Both the position numbers and the translations under genes were made by a program. The notes under the pieces were generated by a model. The model did no database searches. It was not told the origin of the DNA and saw only the letters and a program-made list of their open reading frames with translations. Positions 6,729 through 13,028 of a DNA stretch of 16,021 nucleotides are shown one piece after another. Origin of the DNA: CAZJBH01 sp964544485 (lineage in GTDB: Bacteria; Patescibacteriota; Minisyncoccia; Portnoybacterales; UBA2143); contig CAZJBH010000012.1 of the NCBI GenBank assembly GCA_964544485.1, forward strand, positions 1 through 16,021. Direction: 5' to 3'. How positions within the stretch are numbered: the first letter of the stretch is position 1; every line of letters starts with the position of its first letter.

Positions 6729-6787
6729 TTTTTTAAACTGTGGAAAACCTGTGGGATAAGCTTGGATTAATTTTAAAATAAATAGTT

Positions 6788-6813
6788 AGAACCGCTTAAT
6801 TAAGCGGTTTTTT
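6788..6813 (+). terminator. Strong rho-independent terminator
   Basis: ACCGCTTAATTAAGCGGT (6791-6808) is a perfect 18-nt palindrome, extended by A6790-T6809 and followed by TTTT. It closes the run that begins at rpsO and isolates the promoter at 6854. Confidence 0.88.
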
Positions 6814-6853
6814 AATCTTTAAAAGTTATACACAGTTTTGTTAAATTTCTATA

Positions 6854-6882
6854 TTGACAGGTTTTAGGATAGTTAATACAAT
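6854..6882 (+). promoter_or_regulatory. Near-consensus sigma-70 promoter for the structured RNA
   Basis: TTGACA (6854-6859), exactly 17 nt, then TACAAT (6877-6882): one mismatch to consensus overall. Predicted start is 6888-6889, the first base of the RNA's 5' hairpin. No protein gene follows for 400 nt, so it points to a non-coding transcript. Confidence 0.8.
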
Positions 6883-6887
6883 TAAAG

Positions 6888-7204
6888 TGTCTTAAGGCTC
6901 TGTACTTCTTAAGACATGTTTTGCTGGTTATCGCAATTCTCGCTCTCTTAAAAAATATATAATATTTATTGGATAAGTTCAGTTTGGTTAGTTCTTTAAT
7001 AAAATAAAAAAGCTCCAGGAGGGGGAGCTAATAACGCAGCAAAACAAAAATGTTTTTCTTAGAAGTCGTAGCGCTTTATCGCGCAGGAGGGGTAATTTAT
7101 TATTATCGCGCGGAAACGTTCATTTCAAGAAAGACAAAAGGGCTGTAAGCCCGAAAAATAACACACACGGGGTTATTACAGCCCTTCTAATATATCATTT
7201 TTTT
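6888..7204 (+). ncRNA. Structured non-coding RNA of unassigned class
   Basis: The gap 6729-7297 has no convincing protein gene, but behind the promoter at 6854 it folds into adjacent helices with almost no slack. P1: TGTCTTAAG (6888-6896) with CTTAAGACA (6908-6916), 9 bp. P2: 6918-6931 with 7031-7045, 14 bp with one bulged G7036. Inside P2 is hairpin AGCTCC/GGAGCT (7011-7029) with loop AGGAGGG. P3: 7055-7074 with 7108-7132, broken by small internal loops. P4: AAGGGCTGTAA (7138-7148) with TTACAGCCCTT (7176-7186), 11 bp, followed by a T run at 7198-7204. CAGGAGGGG occurs twice (7016-7024 and 7084-7092), both in predicted loops, and TTATCGCGC occurs at 7076 and 7103. I see no tmRNA, RNase P, SRP or 6S landmarks. 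The 3' end could instead be the terminator at 7250. Confidence 0.72.
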
Positions 7205-7224
7205 GTTCTTTTGTCAACTGCTAT

Positions 7225-7250
7225 AGCCAACCATTAAGGTTGGCTTTTTT
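7225..7250 (+). terminator. Rho-independent terminator downstream of the structured RNA
   Basis: AGCCAACC (7225-7232), loop ATTAA, GGTTGGCT (7238-7245), then six T residues: an 8-bp textbook terminator. It separates the RNA unit from the next promoter at 7263. Confidence 0.88.
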
Positions 7251-7262
7251 CTTTGCTTTTAC

Positions 7263-7291
7263 TTGTTGTTAAGAAATATTTGTGCTATGAT
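7263..7291 (+). promoter_or_regulatory. Extended -10 promoter predicting a leaderless mRNA
   Basis: TTGTTG (7263-7268), 17 nt, TATGAT (7286-7291) with TGC before it. Seven bases after the -10 is the ATG at 7298, so transcription should begin at the start codon itself. Confidence 0.65.
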
Positions 7292-7297
7292 TAAAGT

Positions 7298-7666
7298 ATG
7301 AAAAAGGAAGACTTAAAAAAATATAAAAAACAGTTGGAAAAAGAAAAAAAACGGCTAACCAAAGAGCTAAATTCTTTTGCTAGACGCGACAAAAAGATAA
7401 AAGGGAATTGGCTGACTAAGTTTCCTTTATTAGGAAATGATCGCTCTCATAAAGATGAAAACGCTGAAGAAATAGAAACTTATGGAAGCTTGCTTTCTGT
7501 AGAATATACTTTAGAAGAACGGTTAAAAAAGATTAATCAAGCTTTAGAGAAAATAAAGAAAAATAAATACGGAATTTGCGATAATTGCAAAAAAGAAATT
7601 GAAGCTAAAAGATTAAAGGTAGTTCCTGAAGCAACCCGTTGTATTAAATGCGGGAAAAAGAAATAA
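7298..7666 (+). CDS. DksA/TraR-family zinc-finger protein
   Basis: 122 residues, shorter than E. coli DksA (151). A long charged helical N-terminal part (1-35 and 65-90, coiled-coil-like, separated by a linker) is followed by a four-Cys zinc finger: C94-x2-C97 and C115-x2-C118 in YGICDNCKKEI and RCIKCGK. Proteins of this family enter the RNA polymerase secondary channel and tune initiation, often with ppGpp; whether this one keeps the acidic tip activity is unclear. It is monocistronic, with its own promoter and a terminator shared with the convergent gene. No SD; the promoter position implies leaderless translation. Family call is firm, cellular role inferred. Confidence 0.87.
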   Translation: MKKEDLKKYKKQLEKEKKRLTKELNSFARRDKKIKGNWLTKFPLLGNDRSHKDENAEEIETYGSLLSVEYTLEERLKKINQALEKIKKNKYGICDNCKKEIEAKRLKVVPEATRCIKCGKKK

Positions 7667-7678
7667 ATTAGAGAATAC

Positions 7679-7705
7679 AAAAAAGCCCTGGGTAGGGCTT
7701 TTTTT
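7679..7705. terminator. Bidirectional terminator between convergent genes
   Basis: AGCCCT (7684-7689), loop GGGT, AGGGCT (7694-7699), flanked by an A run on the left and a T run on the right, so it works on both strands. It serves the DksA-like gene (+) and the LysM/CHAP gene ending at 7726 (-). Confidence 0.88.
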
Positions 7706-7725
7706 AATTGCTAGTATTTTAAATT

Positions 7726-8811
7726 TTAGTAAATATATCCTTTAATAGTTGAGCTATTGCGATGAATTGCGCGAACGCTTTTAATTGCCCAGCCAACATG
7801 GTTCATTTCAGAGATGGTTACCCAGTCTCCGGAAATTGACTCTACATAAGCTACATGCCCATAAACTCGGCCTAACCAATTACCTCCTTGCATAACCATA
7901 ATTGAGCCTGCTTGAGGAATTGAGCCAGTAGAAAATCCATAAGCTTGAGCATTAGCCAGCCATGATTTAGCATGTCCGGACCAAGGAACATATCTTTTTT
8001 GGGCTACATACCAAGTACATTGTCCATAGGGGAAGGCGCGGCTTTTGCCGGTTCCTGCGCCAACTACATAAGATCGGGAAACATAATTTGTTTTTGGTTT
8101 AGGAGCAGGTTTTTCTCCGTCTGGAACAATTAGTTTTTGGCCGATTTGAATACTTCCATCAGCTGGCAAATCATTAAAAGCAATTATTTTTTCTGTGTTA
8201 GCCTTATATTTAGTTGCGATTTCTCCAACAGTTTCTCCATCTTTTACTCGATGACTGATTCCATCTATTGGCAGAATAGTTAATTCATCTCCTGGCCTAA
8301 TAATGCTTCCGTCATTAAGGTCATTTGCCCAAAGCAGGGTATTTAAAGAAATTCCGAATGAAGCTGCAATAGTTGAAGGCATATCTCCTGATTGAACTGT
8401 ATAGGTAATTGTTTCACTTCTTGGCTGCTGGCTAATTAAGGTAATCGGATTATTCTGGTTTAGCAACGTATTATTGTTTAATAAAGCTAAATTGGTTTTG
8501 TTTTTTATTTCTGTATTTTGATCTGTTGGATCATTCTTTAGAGAAGCTAAAACATTTGAATCTTTTTGCCCTGAAGCGATTGCTTTTTGGCTGCTTAAAA
8601 GATTATGAGTTAAACAAAAGTCATTTTTAATATTTTCAATTAGATTTTTCTCTTCAACAAATTTTTTGCTTTTTATTTGGGTAAATGAAAAAATAGTCCC
8701 AATGAGGCAAAATAAAACAACTGTTATGAACAGTAGTTTGCTTTTTCGCTTCCATATTTCGGTTTTAAGCTGTTTAATTTGGCTTGAAAACCGTTGTTTA
8801 TTTGTACTCAT
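7726..8811 (-). CDS. Membrane-anchored LysM-LysM-CHAP peptidoglycan hydrolase
   Basis: 361 residues. A basic N-terminus and one membrane helix (about 25-45) anchor the protein; a polar linker follows. Two LysM domains (about 136-180, YTVQSGDMPSTIA, and 186-230, HRVKDGETVGEIA) bind peptidoglycan glycans. The C-terminal CHAP domain (about 258-350) has the catalytic Cys in FPYGQCTWY (C265), His in YGHVAYVE (H319) and acidic/Asn residues in SEMNH (E335, N337), so it should cut peptide bonds in the wall. Likely role: wall remodelling or separation of cells. Start ATG 8811 lies about 6 nt after the predicted transcript start; no SD. It ends at the bidirectional terminator and lies downstream of rpsT, from which some read-through is possible. 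Confidence 0.92.
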   Translation of the reverse strand: MSTNKQRFSSQIKQLKTEIWKRKSKLLFITVVLFCLIGTIFSFTQIKSKKFVEEKNLIENIKNDFCLTHNLLSSQKAIASGQKDSNVLASLKNDPTDQNTEIKNKTNLALLNNNTLLNQNNPITLISQQPRSETITYTVQSGDMPSTIAASFGISLNTLLWANDLNDGSIIRPGDELTILPIDGISHRVKDGETVGEIATKYKANTEKIIAFNDLPADGSIQIGQKLIVPDGEKPAPKPKTNYVSRSYVVGAGTGKSRAFPYGQCTWYVAQKRYVPWSGHAKSWLANAQAYGFSTGSIPQAGSIMVMQGGNWLGRVYGHVAYVESISGDWVTISEMNHVGWAIKSVRAIHRNSSTIKGYIY

Positions 8812-8823
8812 AAGTACATTTGT

Positions 8824-8852
8824 ATCTTATCTGTAAACAGAAAAGCTGTCAA
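8824..8852 (-). promoter_or_regulatory. Promoter for the LysM/CHAP gene
   Basis: On the minus strand TTGACA (8852-8847), 17 nt, TAAGAT (8829-8824). Predicted start near 8817, leaving about 6 nt before ATG 8811, so the mRNA would be nearly leaderless. Confidence 0.6.
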
Positions 8853-8868
8853 TATCAAATATCCACAT

Positions 8869-9129
8869 TTAGATTTGATTGATAGCTTTGCTTAAGCGGG
8901 ATTTTTTACGGGAAGCGTTGTTTTTCTTAATGATTCCTTTTTTAGCTGCTTTATCAATCGCTTTAAAAGCTTGTGGCAGCATTTTAAGCGCTTCTTCTTT
9001 TTTGCCTTCGGTTATTAATTGGCGAGTTTCTTTGATTAAAGAGCGCATTGTTCGGCTGCGGCGTAAATTAAAAATCCGTCTGCGGCGGTTTTGTTCAAGC
9101 GCTTTTTTAGCTGATTTAGTTATTGGCAT
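8869..9129 (-). CDS. rpsT: 30S ribosomal protein S20
   Basis: 86 residues, normal length. Binds 16S rRNA early in 30S assembly. Recognised from the N-terminal PITKSAKKALEQNRRRR stretch, the Arg/Lys-rich long helices, and the C-terminal KGIIKKNNASRKKSRLSKAI. Start ATG 9129 gives the family N-terminus; the leader is about 32 nt without an SD. It is transcribed away from ruvA from overlapping divergent promoters. No terminator is visible between it and the hydrolase gene downstream. Confidence 0.96.
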   Translation of the reverse strand: MPITKSAKKALEQNRRRRIFNLRRSRTMRSLIKETRQLITEGKKEEALKMLPQAFKAIDKAAKKGIIKKNNASRKKSRLSKAINQI

Positions 9130-9167
9130 AAGGTTTGTTTAAATAAATAAGATTATCTTGCTTATTT

Positions 9168-9218
9168 AATATATTATTTATTTTTTGAGTTGTCAAATGT
9201 TTTTGCTTGCGGTATGAT
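9168..9218. promoter_or_regulatory. Divergent rpsT/ruvA promoters with overlapping -35 elements
   Basis: Minus strand: TTGACA (9196-9191), 17 nt, TATATT (9173-9168), towards rpsT, start near 9161. Plus strand: TTGTCA (9190-9195), 17 nt, TATGAT (9213-9218), towards ruvA, start near 9225. The two -35 hexamers share five of six positions because TTGTCAA reads almost the same on both strands. Confidence 0.75.
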
Positions 9219-9227
9219 GAAATTAAT

Positions 9228-9797
9228 ATGATTGGTTATTTAGAAGGTAAAATTGAATTAAAACAAGCTAAATTTGTTATTTTGAATGTAAATGGGGTTG
9301 GGTATAAGATTTATTCTTCTCCTGGGCTGATTAATAAGCTTGGATCAAAGGGGAAAGCAGCCAGCCTTTTTATTTACCAACATACTCGGGAAAATACTTT
9401 AGATTTATACGGGTTTTTAACTTATCAAGAACAGGATTTTTTTGAACAATTAATTTCAGTTTCTGGGATTGGCCCTAAAGCTGCTCTTTCAGTCATGATG
9501 TTAGCTCCGGTTGAGACTTTAAAACAGGCGATTGCTTCAGGCCAAAAAAACTTGTTAACTAAAGTTTCTGGGATTGGCCAGCGAACTGCGGAAAGAATTG
9601 TTTTAGAGCTTAAAGATAAAATTTTTGCTCCAATAGAAGATATTCAAAGATTAAGTTCTGATTCTGAGGCGGTTGACGCTTTGGTTAGTCTTGGTTATTC
9701 TCAAAGCCAGGCCAGAGAAGCTTTAAGAGAGGTTCCTGATAAAGTAACTGATATTCAGGAAAGAATTAAGCAAGCTTTAAAAGAGTTAGCTAAATAA
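9228..9797 (+). CDS. ruvA: Holliday junction DNA helicase subunit RuvA
   Basis: 189 residues with this start, typical length. RuvA tetramers hold four-way junctions and load the RuvB motor for branch migration. The N-terminal OB domain begins MIGYLEGKI; two helix-hairpin-helix motifs follow (ISVSGIGPKAALSVM and TKVSGIGQRTAERIV); the C-terminal RuvB-contact domain has DALVSLGYSQSQAREAL. I chose ATG 9228 over an in-frame TTG at 9207 because MIGYLEGK is the family start and 9207 lies upstream of the promoter -10 element. The predicted transcript starts 2-4 nt before the ATG, so the mRNA is practically leaderless. The FemAB gene follows after 5 nt. Confidence 0.95.
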   Translation: MIGYLEGKIELKQAKFVILNVNGVGYKIYSSPGLINKLGSKGKAASLFIYQHTRENTLDLYGFLTYQEQDFFEQLISVSGIGPKAALSVMMLAPVETLKQAIASGQKNLLTKVSGIGQRTAERIVLELKDKIFAPIEDIQRLSSDSEAVDALVSLGYSQSQAREALREVPDKVTDIQERIKQALKELAK

Positions 9798-9802
9798 AAG
9801 TT

Positions 9803-10735
9803 ATGGGAAACAAGGAAATTTGGAATCAATTTATGAAAGATAATCAGGCTTGTTTTTTGCAGTCTCAAGAATGGGCAAAATTTCAACAAGCTTTAGGGAA
9901 TAAGGTTTGGCAGCTTTCATTTGATAAAATTAAGGCCTTAGTTATCAAGCAAAATTTTCCTTTAAATAAAAACTTTCTTTATATCCCGCGCGGTCCGGTT
10001 ATCCAAGGAAAATTAAATCAAGCAGAATCAGAAGTTTTTTTTAATAAAGTTAAACAAATTGCTAAGCAAGAAAAAAGTATCTTCTTAAAGATAGAACCAA
10101 AAAAAGATTTTCAATTTTCAAATTTTAAACCAGGGATTAAACAAATTCAGCCAAAACAAACTATCATTTTAGATTTAACTAATTCGGCAGAAGAGTTATT
10201 AAATCAGATGCATCAAAAAACTCGGTATAATATTCGTTTAGCTGCTAAAAAAGGAGTTCAAATTGAGTTTAGCCAAAGTCAGGATTATTTGAATAAGTTT
10301 ATTGATTTACAAGAAAAAACCGCGCAAAGAGATGCTTTTAGTTTGCATCCAAAAGAATATTATCAAAAACTTTTTTCTGTTTTAAAGCCAAAAGAGATGA
10401 TTGAATTAGCAGTTGCTAAATATCAAGGAGAAATTATAGCGATTAATCTAATTCTTTATTTTAATCAATTCGCTTATTACCTCTACGGAGCTTCAGATTA
10501 CAATTACCGCCAAGTCATGGCTCCATATTTACTTCAATGGGAAACAATTAAGCGAGCTCAAGAAAAAAAATACCAGATTTATGATTTTTGGGGGATTGAT
10601 GAAAATAAATGGCCTGGAGTAACTCGGTTTAAACAAGGATTTAAGGGAAAGAAAATTTCTTATCCAGGCAGTTTTGATTTGATTTTTCGCCCAGCTTGGT
10701 ATATGCTTTATCAAACAGTTCGCAAGTTTTTATAG
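9803..10735 (+). CDS. FemAB/FemX-family aminoacyltransferase (peptidoglycan bridge-type)
   Basis: 310 residues, slightly shorter than Staphylococcus Fem proteins. The fold is two GNAT-like domains. Signatures: FLQSQEWAKFQQALG (18-32), MHQKTRYNIRLAAKKGV (136-152), the second-domain core AKYQGEIIAINLILYF (205-220) and YLYGASDYNYRQVMAPYLLQW, and the C-terminal motif YDFWGI followed by GVTRFKQGFKG (272-282). Family members move amino acids from aminoacyl-tRNA onto peptidoglycan precursor stem peptides; no long coiled-coil insertion is present. It lies 5 nt after ruvA, so co-transcribed, and near the Mur ligase gene. Family call firm; the amino acid added is unknown. Confidence 0.88.
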   Translation: MGNKEIWNQFMKDNQACFLQSQEWAKFQQALGNKVWQLSFDKIKALVIKQNFPLNKNFLYIPRGPVIQGKLNQAESEVFFNKVKQIAKQEKSIFLKIEPKKDFQFSNFKPGIKQIQPKQTIILDLTNSAEELLNQMHQKTRYNIRLAAKKGVQIEFSQSQDYLNKFIDLQEKTAQRDAFSLHPKEYYQKLFSVLKPKEMIELAVAKYQGEIIAINLILYFNQFAYYLYGASDYNYRQVMAPYLLQWETIKRAQEKKYQIYDFWGIDENKWPGVTRFKQGFKGKKISYPGSFDLIFRPAWYMLYQTVRKFL

Positions 10736-10736
10736 T
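10708..10736 (+). promoter_or_regulatory. Possible promoter for the orphan 95-residue gene
   Basis: TTATCA (10708-10713), 17 nt, TATAGT (10731-10736), straddling the 3' end of the FemAB gene. Predicted start near 10743 leaves about 27 nt including the SD. A 6-bp inverted repeat ATAGTT/AACTAT (10732-10750) overlaps it. Confidence 0.4.
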
Positions 10737-10769
10737 TTTTTAACAACTATCTTATTTAGGAGGTCAATT

Positions 10770-11057
10770 ATGGAAATGGAAGGAGTAGAGCTTGGATGTT
10801 TTTATAGTAGTGGTTCAGATGTTTTCTTTGACGCGATTTTGGATAAATGGTCTATCCCGATAGCGTTAGTTAAGATTTTGTTAGGAGGGAAGTGGCCTGA
10901 TGTTGAAGATGTTCAAGGTTTTAATTTTGAAGCTGTTGATAGATATTTGGTTAAAAAAGAAGAAGAGACTGGAGAAGTGATTTTAGTTCCAGATGATGGT
11001 TTTGGGACTCCTTGTCCGGGACCAGATTTTAAATTAACCATGATTCCTTTTCTTTAG
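10770..11057 (+). CDS. Small acidic protein of unknown function with strong SD
   Basis: 95 residues, acidic, no signal peptide and no clear membrane helix (SIPIALVKILLGG at 28-40 is only mildly hydrophobic). I recognise no family. Visible features: an N-terminal GCFYSSGSDVFFDAILDKW stretch, a WPDVEDVQGF motif (42-51), and a Pro/Gly-rich VPDDGFGTPCPGPDF near the end with Cys at 82 (C10 is the other Cys). Unlike its neighbours it has a textbook SD, AGGAGG (10758-10763), six bases before ATG, plus its own terminator, so it forms a single-gene unit between two envelope operons. The SD and isolated unit argue it is real and well expressed. Confidence 0.7.
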   Translation: MEMEGVELGCFYSSGSDVFFDAILDKWSIPIALVKILLGGKWPDVEDVQGFNFEAVDRYLVKKEEETGEVILVPDDGFGTPCPGPDFKLTMIPFL

Positions 11058-11078
11058 GTATTGCAACCAAGAAATATT

Positions 11079-11108
11079 GGGCGGAAATTCTCCGCCCTTT
11101 TATTTTTT
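11079..11108 (+). terminator. Rho-independent terminator of the orphan gene
   Basis: GGGCGGA (11079-11085), loop AATTC, TCCGCCC (11091-11097), then a T-rich tail to 11108. A GC-rich 7-bp stem in AT-rich sequence. Confidence 0.92.
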
Positions 11109-11157
11109 CAATGAAACTGGTATTTTATATATTAAGACTTAAGTAATAATGATATAA

Positions 11158-11754
11158 ATGATTAAAGTAATAATTTTTGATTTAGACGGCGTTTTAATAA
11201 ATTCTCGTTTTATGAGCGACAGGTTTAAAGAAAAGTTTGGCGTGCCCAAGAAAGAATTTTTATCTGTTCTTAAAAAGGTGATGTCTAAAGCTAAACTTTC
11301 TAGGGCTAGTAATTCTTTTATTTACTGGCAGCCATATTTTAGAGAGTGGAAAATTGATTTAACTAAGGAAGATTTTTTTAATTTTTGGTTTGAAGACGAA
11401 AAAATTTGTTTGAAGATGCTTGAGTTAGTGGGAAAAGCTAAAAATAATGGTTTTAAAATATTTATTTTATCAGATAATTTTAAGGAGAGAACGGATTATT
11501 TGGAAGGAAAATTTGATTTTTTTAGTCAATTAATTGACAAGAAGTATTATTCTTGGAAGATTGGTTTTTTGAAATCTGACATTAGGGCATTTAAAAAAGT
11601 GCTTTTGGATAATAATTTAAAATCAGAAGAGTGTCTTTATTTTGATGACGATCAGGAAAATGTTAATGTGGCCAGTCAGTTAGGCATTAAAGCTTTCTTT
11701 TTTTGTGGAGCCGATCAAGTAGAAGAAGAATTAAAAAAGAATAAGGTATTATGA
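11158..11754 (+). CDS. HAD-superfamily hydrolase (phosphatase-like)
   Basis: 198 residues with all HAD motifs: IIFDLDGVL with nucleophile D8 and acid D10, ILSDN with S105, K139 in GFLKSD, and YFDDDQENV with D163/D164 for Mg. A helical cap (about 15-90) places it in the HAD-IA type group. Such enzymes dephosphorylate small molecules; the substrate is not readable. It is the first gene of an overlapping operon: its TGA stop overlaps the ATG of the Mur ligase (ATGA at 11751). A phosphatase in front of wall and glycan genes suggests a sugar-phosphate or nucleotide-sugar substrate, as inference only. No SD; a weak TATATT at 11128-11133 is the only -10-like box upstream. Confidence 0.85.
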   Translation: MIKVIIFDLDGVLINSRFMSDRFKEKFGVPKKEFLSVLKKVMSKAKLSRASNSFIYWQPYFREWKIDLTKEDFFNFWFEDEKICLKMLELVGKAKNNGFKIFILSDNFKERTDYLEGKFDFFSQLIDKKYYSWKIGFLKSDIRAFKKVLLDNNLKSEECLYFDDDQENVNVASQLGIKAFFFCGADQVEEELKKNKVL

Positions 11755-13028
11755 AGAATTTAATTAAAAAATTAATTCCTAGATTTTTATTAAGCTGGTA
11801 TCATTTTGGTTTAAGTTTTTTAGGCGCTTTAATTTACGGCTTTCCTTCTAAAAAAATTAAAGTAATTGGAATTACCGGCAGCAAGGGTAAATCAACCAGT
11901 GTTTATTTAACTGCTAAAGTTTTTCAAGAAGCTGGTTATCAAGTTGGCTGGATAAGTTCTCTTTCAATTAATTCAGGAAATAAGGAAGTTTTAAATCCTT
12001 ATCATATGACTATGCCTGGTCGAATGTTTATTCATAAGACTTTAGCTGAGATGATAAAGAATAACTGTCAAATAGCAATTATTGAAGTAACTTCTGAAGG
12101 AATTAAACAATTTCGGCATAAATTTATTGATTTTAATTTTGGAGTGTTAACTAATTTAGCGCGTGATCATTTAGAAGCGCATGGCGGGTTTAAGAATTAT
12201 CGAGCAGCTAAAGCTAAATTATTCCAAACTTTATCAAAGCAAGACAAGATGTTGGTTAATCTAGATGATTTAAATACTCCTTATTATCTAAAACAATCTT
12301 TAGCTCAAAAGTTTGGTTATTCAATCAAAAACAAAGAATTGCCAGGAGTAAAAAAAATCGTTCAAGCTGAACAAATTCAAATATCAGGCTCTGGGGTTTC
12401 TTTTAAAGTTAAAGAAACTGATTTTCAGCTTAATTTATTAGGCGAGTTTAATCTTTATAACGCTTTAACCGCAATTAGCCTTGGTTTGTTATTAAAGATT
12501 GATTTAAAAACAGCTAGTCAAGCTTTGCAAAAAATTAATCAAATTCAAGGAAGAATGGAGCAAATAGATCAAGGCCAGGATTTTAAAATTTTTATTGATT
12601 TAGCGCATACTCCGGAAAGTTTTGAGCAGGTTTTTAGATTAGCTGAAGAAATTCCCCATCATCGAATGATTGCTTTATTTGGCGCGGCTGGCGGAGGGAG
12701 AGACAAATGGAAACGGCCTGAATTAGCTCGAATTGCCGGCCAATACGCGGATCAGATTATTCTTTGCAATGAAGATCCCTATCAAGAAGACGCAGCAGAA
12801 ATTTTAAATCAAATTGAACAAGGATTAAAGAATTTTAAAAATTATCAAAAGATTCAAGATAGACGGCAAGCGATTAGAAAAGCTTTGTCTTTGGCTAAAA
12901 AAGACGATATTCTTTTGTTTTTAGGCAAGGGGACTGAAGCAAGTATGGTTTTAGGAGATAAAAAAATACCTTGGAATGAAAAAGAAGTGATCAAGGAGGA
13001 ACTGGGTAAAATATTAGATGCTAAATAA
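11751..13028 (+). CDS. Mur ligase family protein (MurE-like, short N-terminus)
   Basis: 425 residues. Catalyses ATP-dependent amide bond formation, probably on a UDP-MurNAc-peptide or related precursor. The ATP-binding loop is GITGSKGKST (40-49); E112 (EVTSEGIKQFRH), the Lys of NYRAAKAKLF (K154/K156) and DHLEAHG (139-145) match MurE. The C-terminal domain carries DLAHTPES (283-290), GAAGGGRDKWKRPELA and NEDPYQED (340-347). Two oddities: the normal MurE N-terminal UDP-binding domain is replaced by about 35 residues with hydrophobic character (ending LSFLGALIYGFPSKKIK), and the DNPR motif that sets diaminopimelate preference in MurE is NEDPY here. The added substrate is therefore not the classical one. 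ATGA overlap upstream; 11-nt overlap with the next gene. Confidence 0.87.
   Translation: MKNLIKKLIPRFLLSWYHFGLSFLGALIYGFPSKKIKVIGITGSKGKSTSVYLTAKVFQEAGYQVGWISSLSINSGNKEVLNPYHMTMPGRMFIHKTLAEMIKNNCQIAIIEVTSEGIKQFRHKFIDFNFGVLTNLARDHLEAHGGFKNYRAAKAKLFQTLSKQDKMLVNLDDLNTPYYLKQSLAQKFGYSIKNKELPGVKKIVQAEQIQISGSGVSFKVKETDFQLNLLGEFNLYNALTAISLGLLLKIDLKTASQALQKINQIQGRMEQIDQGQDFKIFIDLAHTPESFEQVFRLAEEIPHHRMIALFGAAGGGRDKWKRPELARIAGQYADQIILCNEDPYQEDAAEILNQIEQGLKNFKNYQKIQDRRQAIRKALSLAKKDDILLFLGKGTEASMVLGDKKIPWNEKEVIKEELGKILDAK

Noticed and set aside
6739..6834. DnaA-box-like matches: TGTGGAAAA (6739-6747, reverse of TTTTCCACA) and TTATACACA (6826-6834), suggesting an origin
   Set aside because: Only two loose matches in AT-rich DNA, 80 nt apart, no dnaA/dnaN nearby, and a terminator and promoter account for the region.
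7050..7148. 32-codon ORF starting ATG 7050 inside the structured RNA
   Set aside because: No SD at a usable distance, no protein-like features, and its span coincides with helices P3 and P4.
6888..7204. tmRNA, RNase P, SRP or 6S RNA identity for the structured RNA
   Set aside because: No tRNA-like ends or tag frame ending in ALAA, no GAGGAAAGTCC core, no SRP GGAAGCA loop, and not a single long rod.
8879..9142. 87-codon plus-strand ORF opposite rpsT
   Set aside because: Fully antisense to a clear S20 gene; a by-product of its Lys/Arg/Ala codons.
9207..9227. In-frame TTG extending RuvA by seven residues
   Set aside because: It lies upstream of the -10 TATGAT of the ruvA promoter, and the family begins with MIGYLEGK at 9228.
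10732..10750. Hairpin ATAGTT/AACTAT as a terminator of ruvA-femAB
   Set aside because: Short AT-only stem with no following T run; it more likely overlaps the next promoter.
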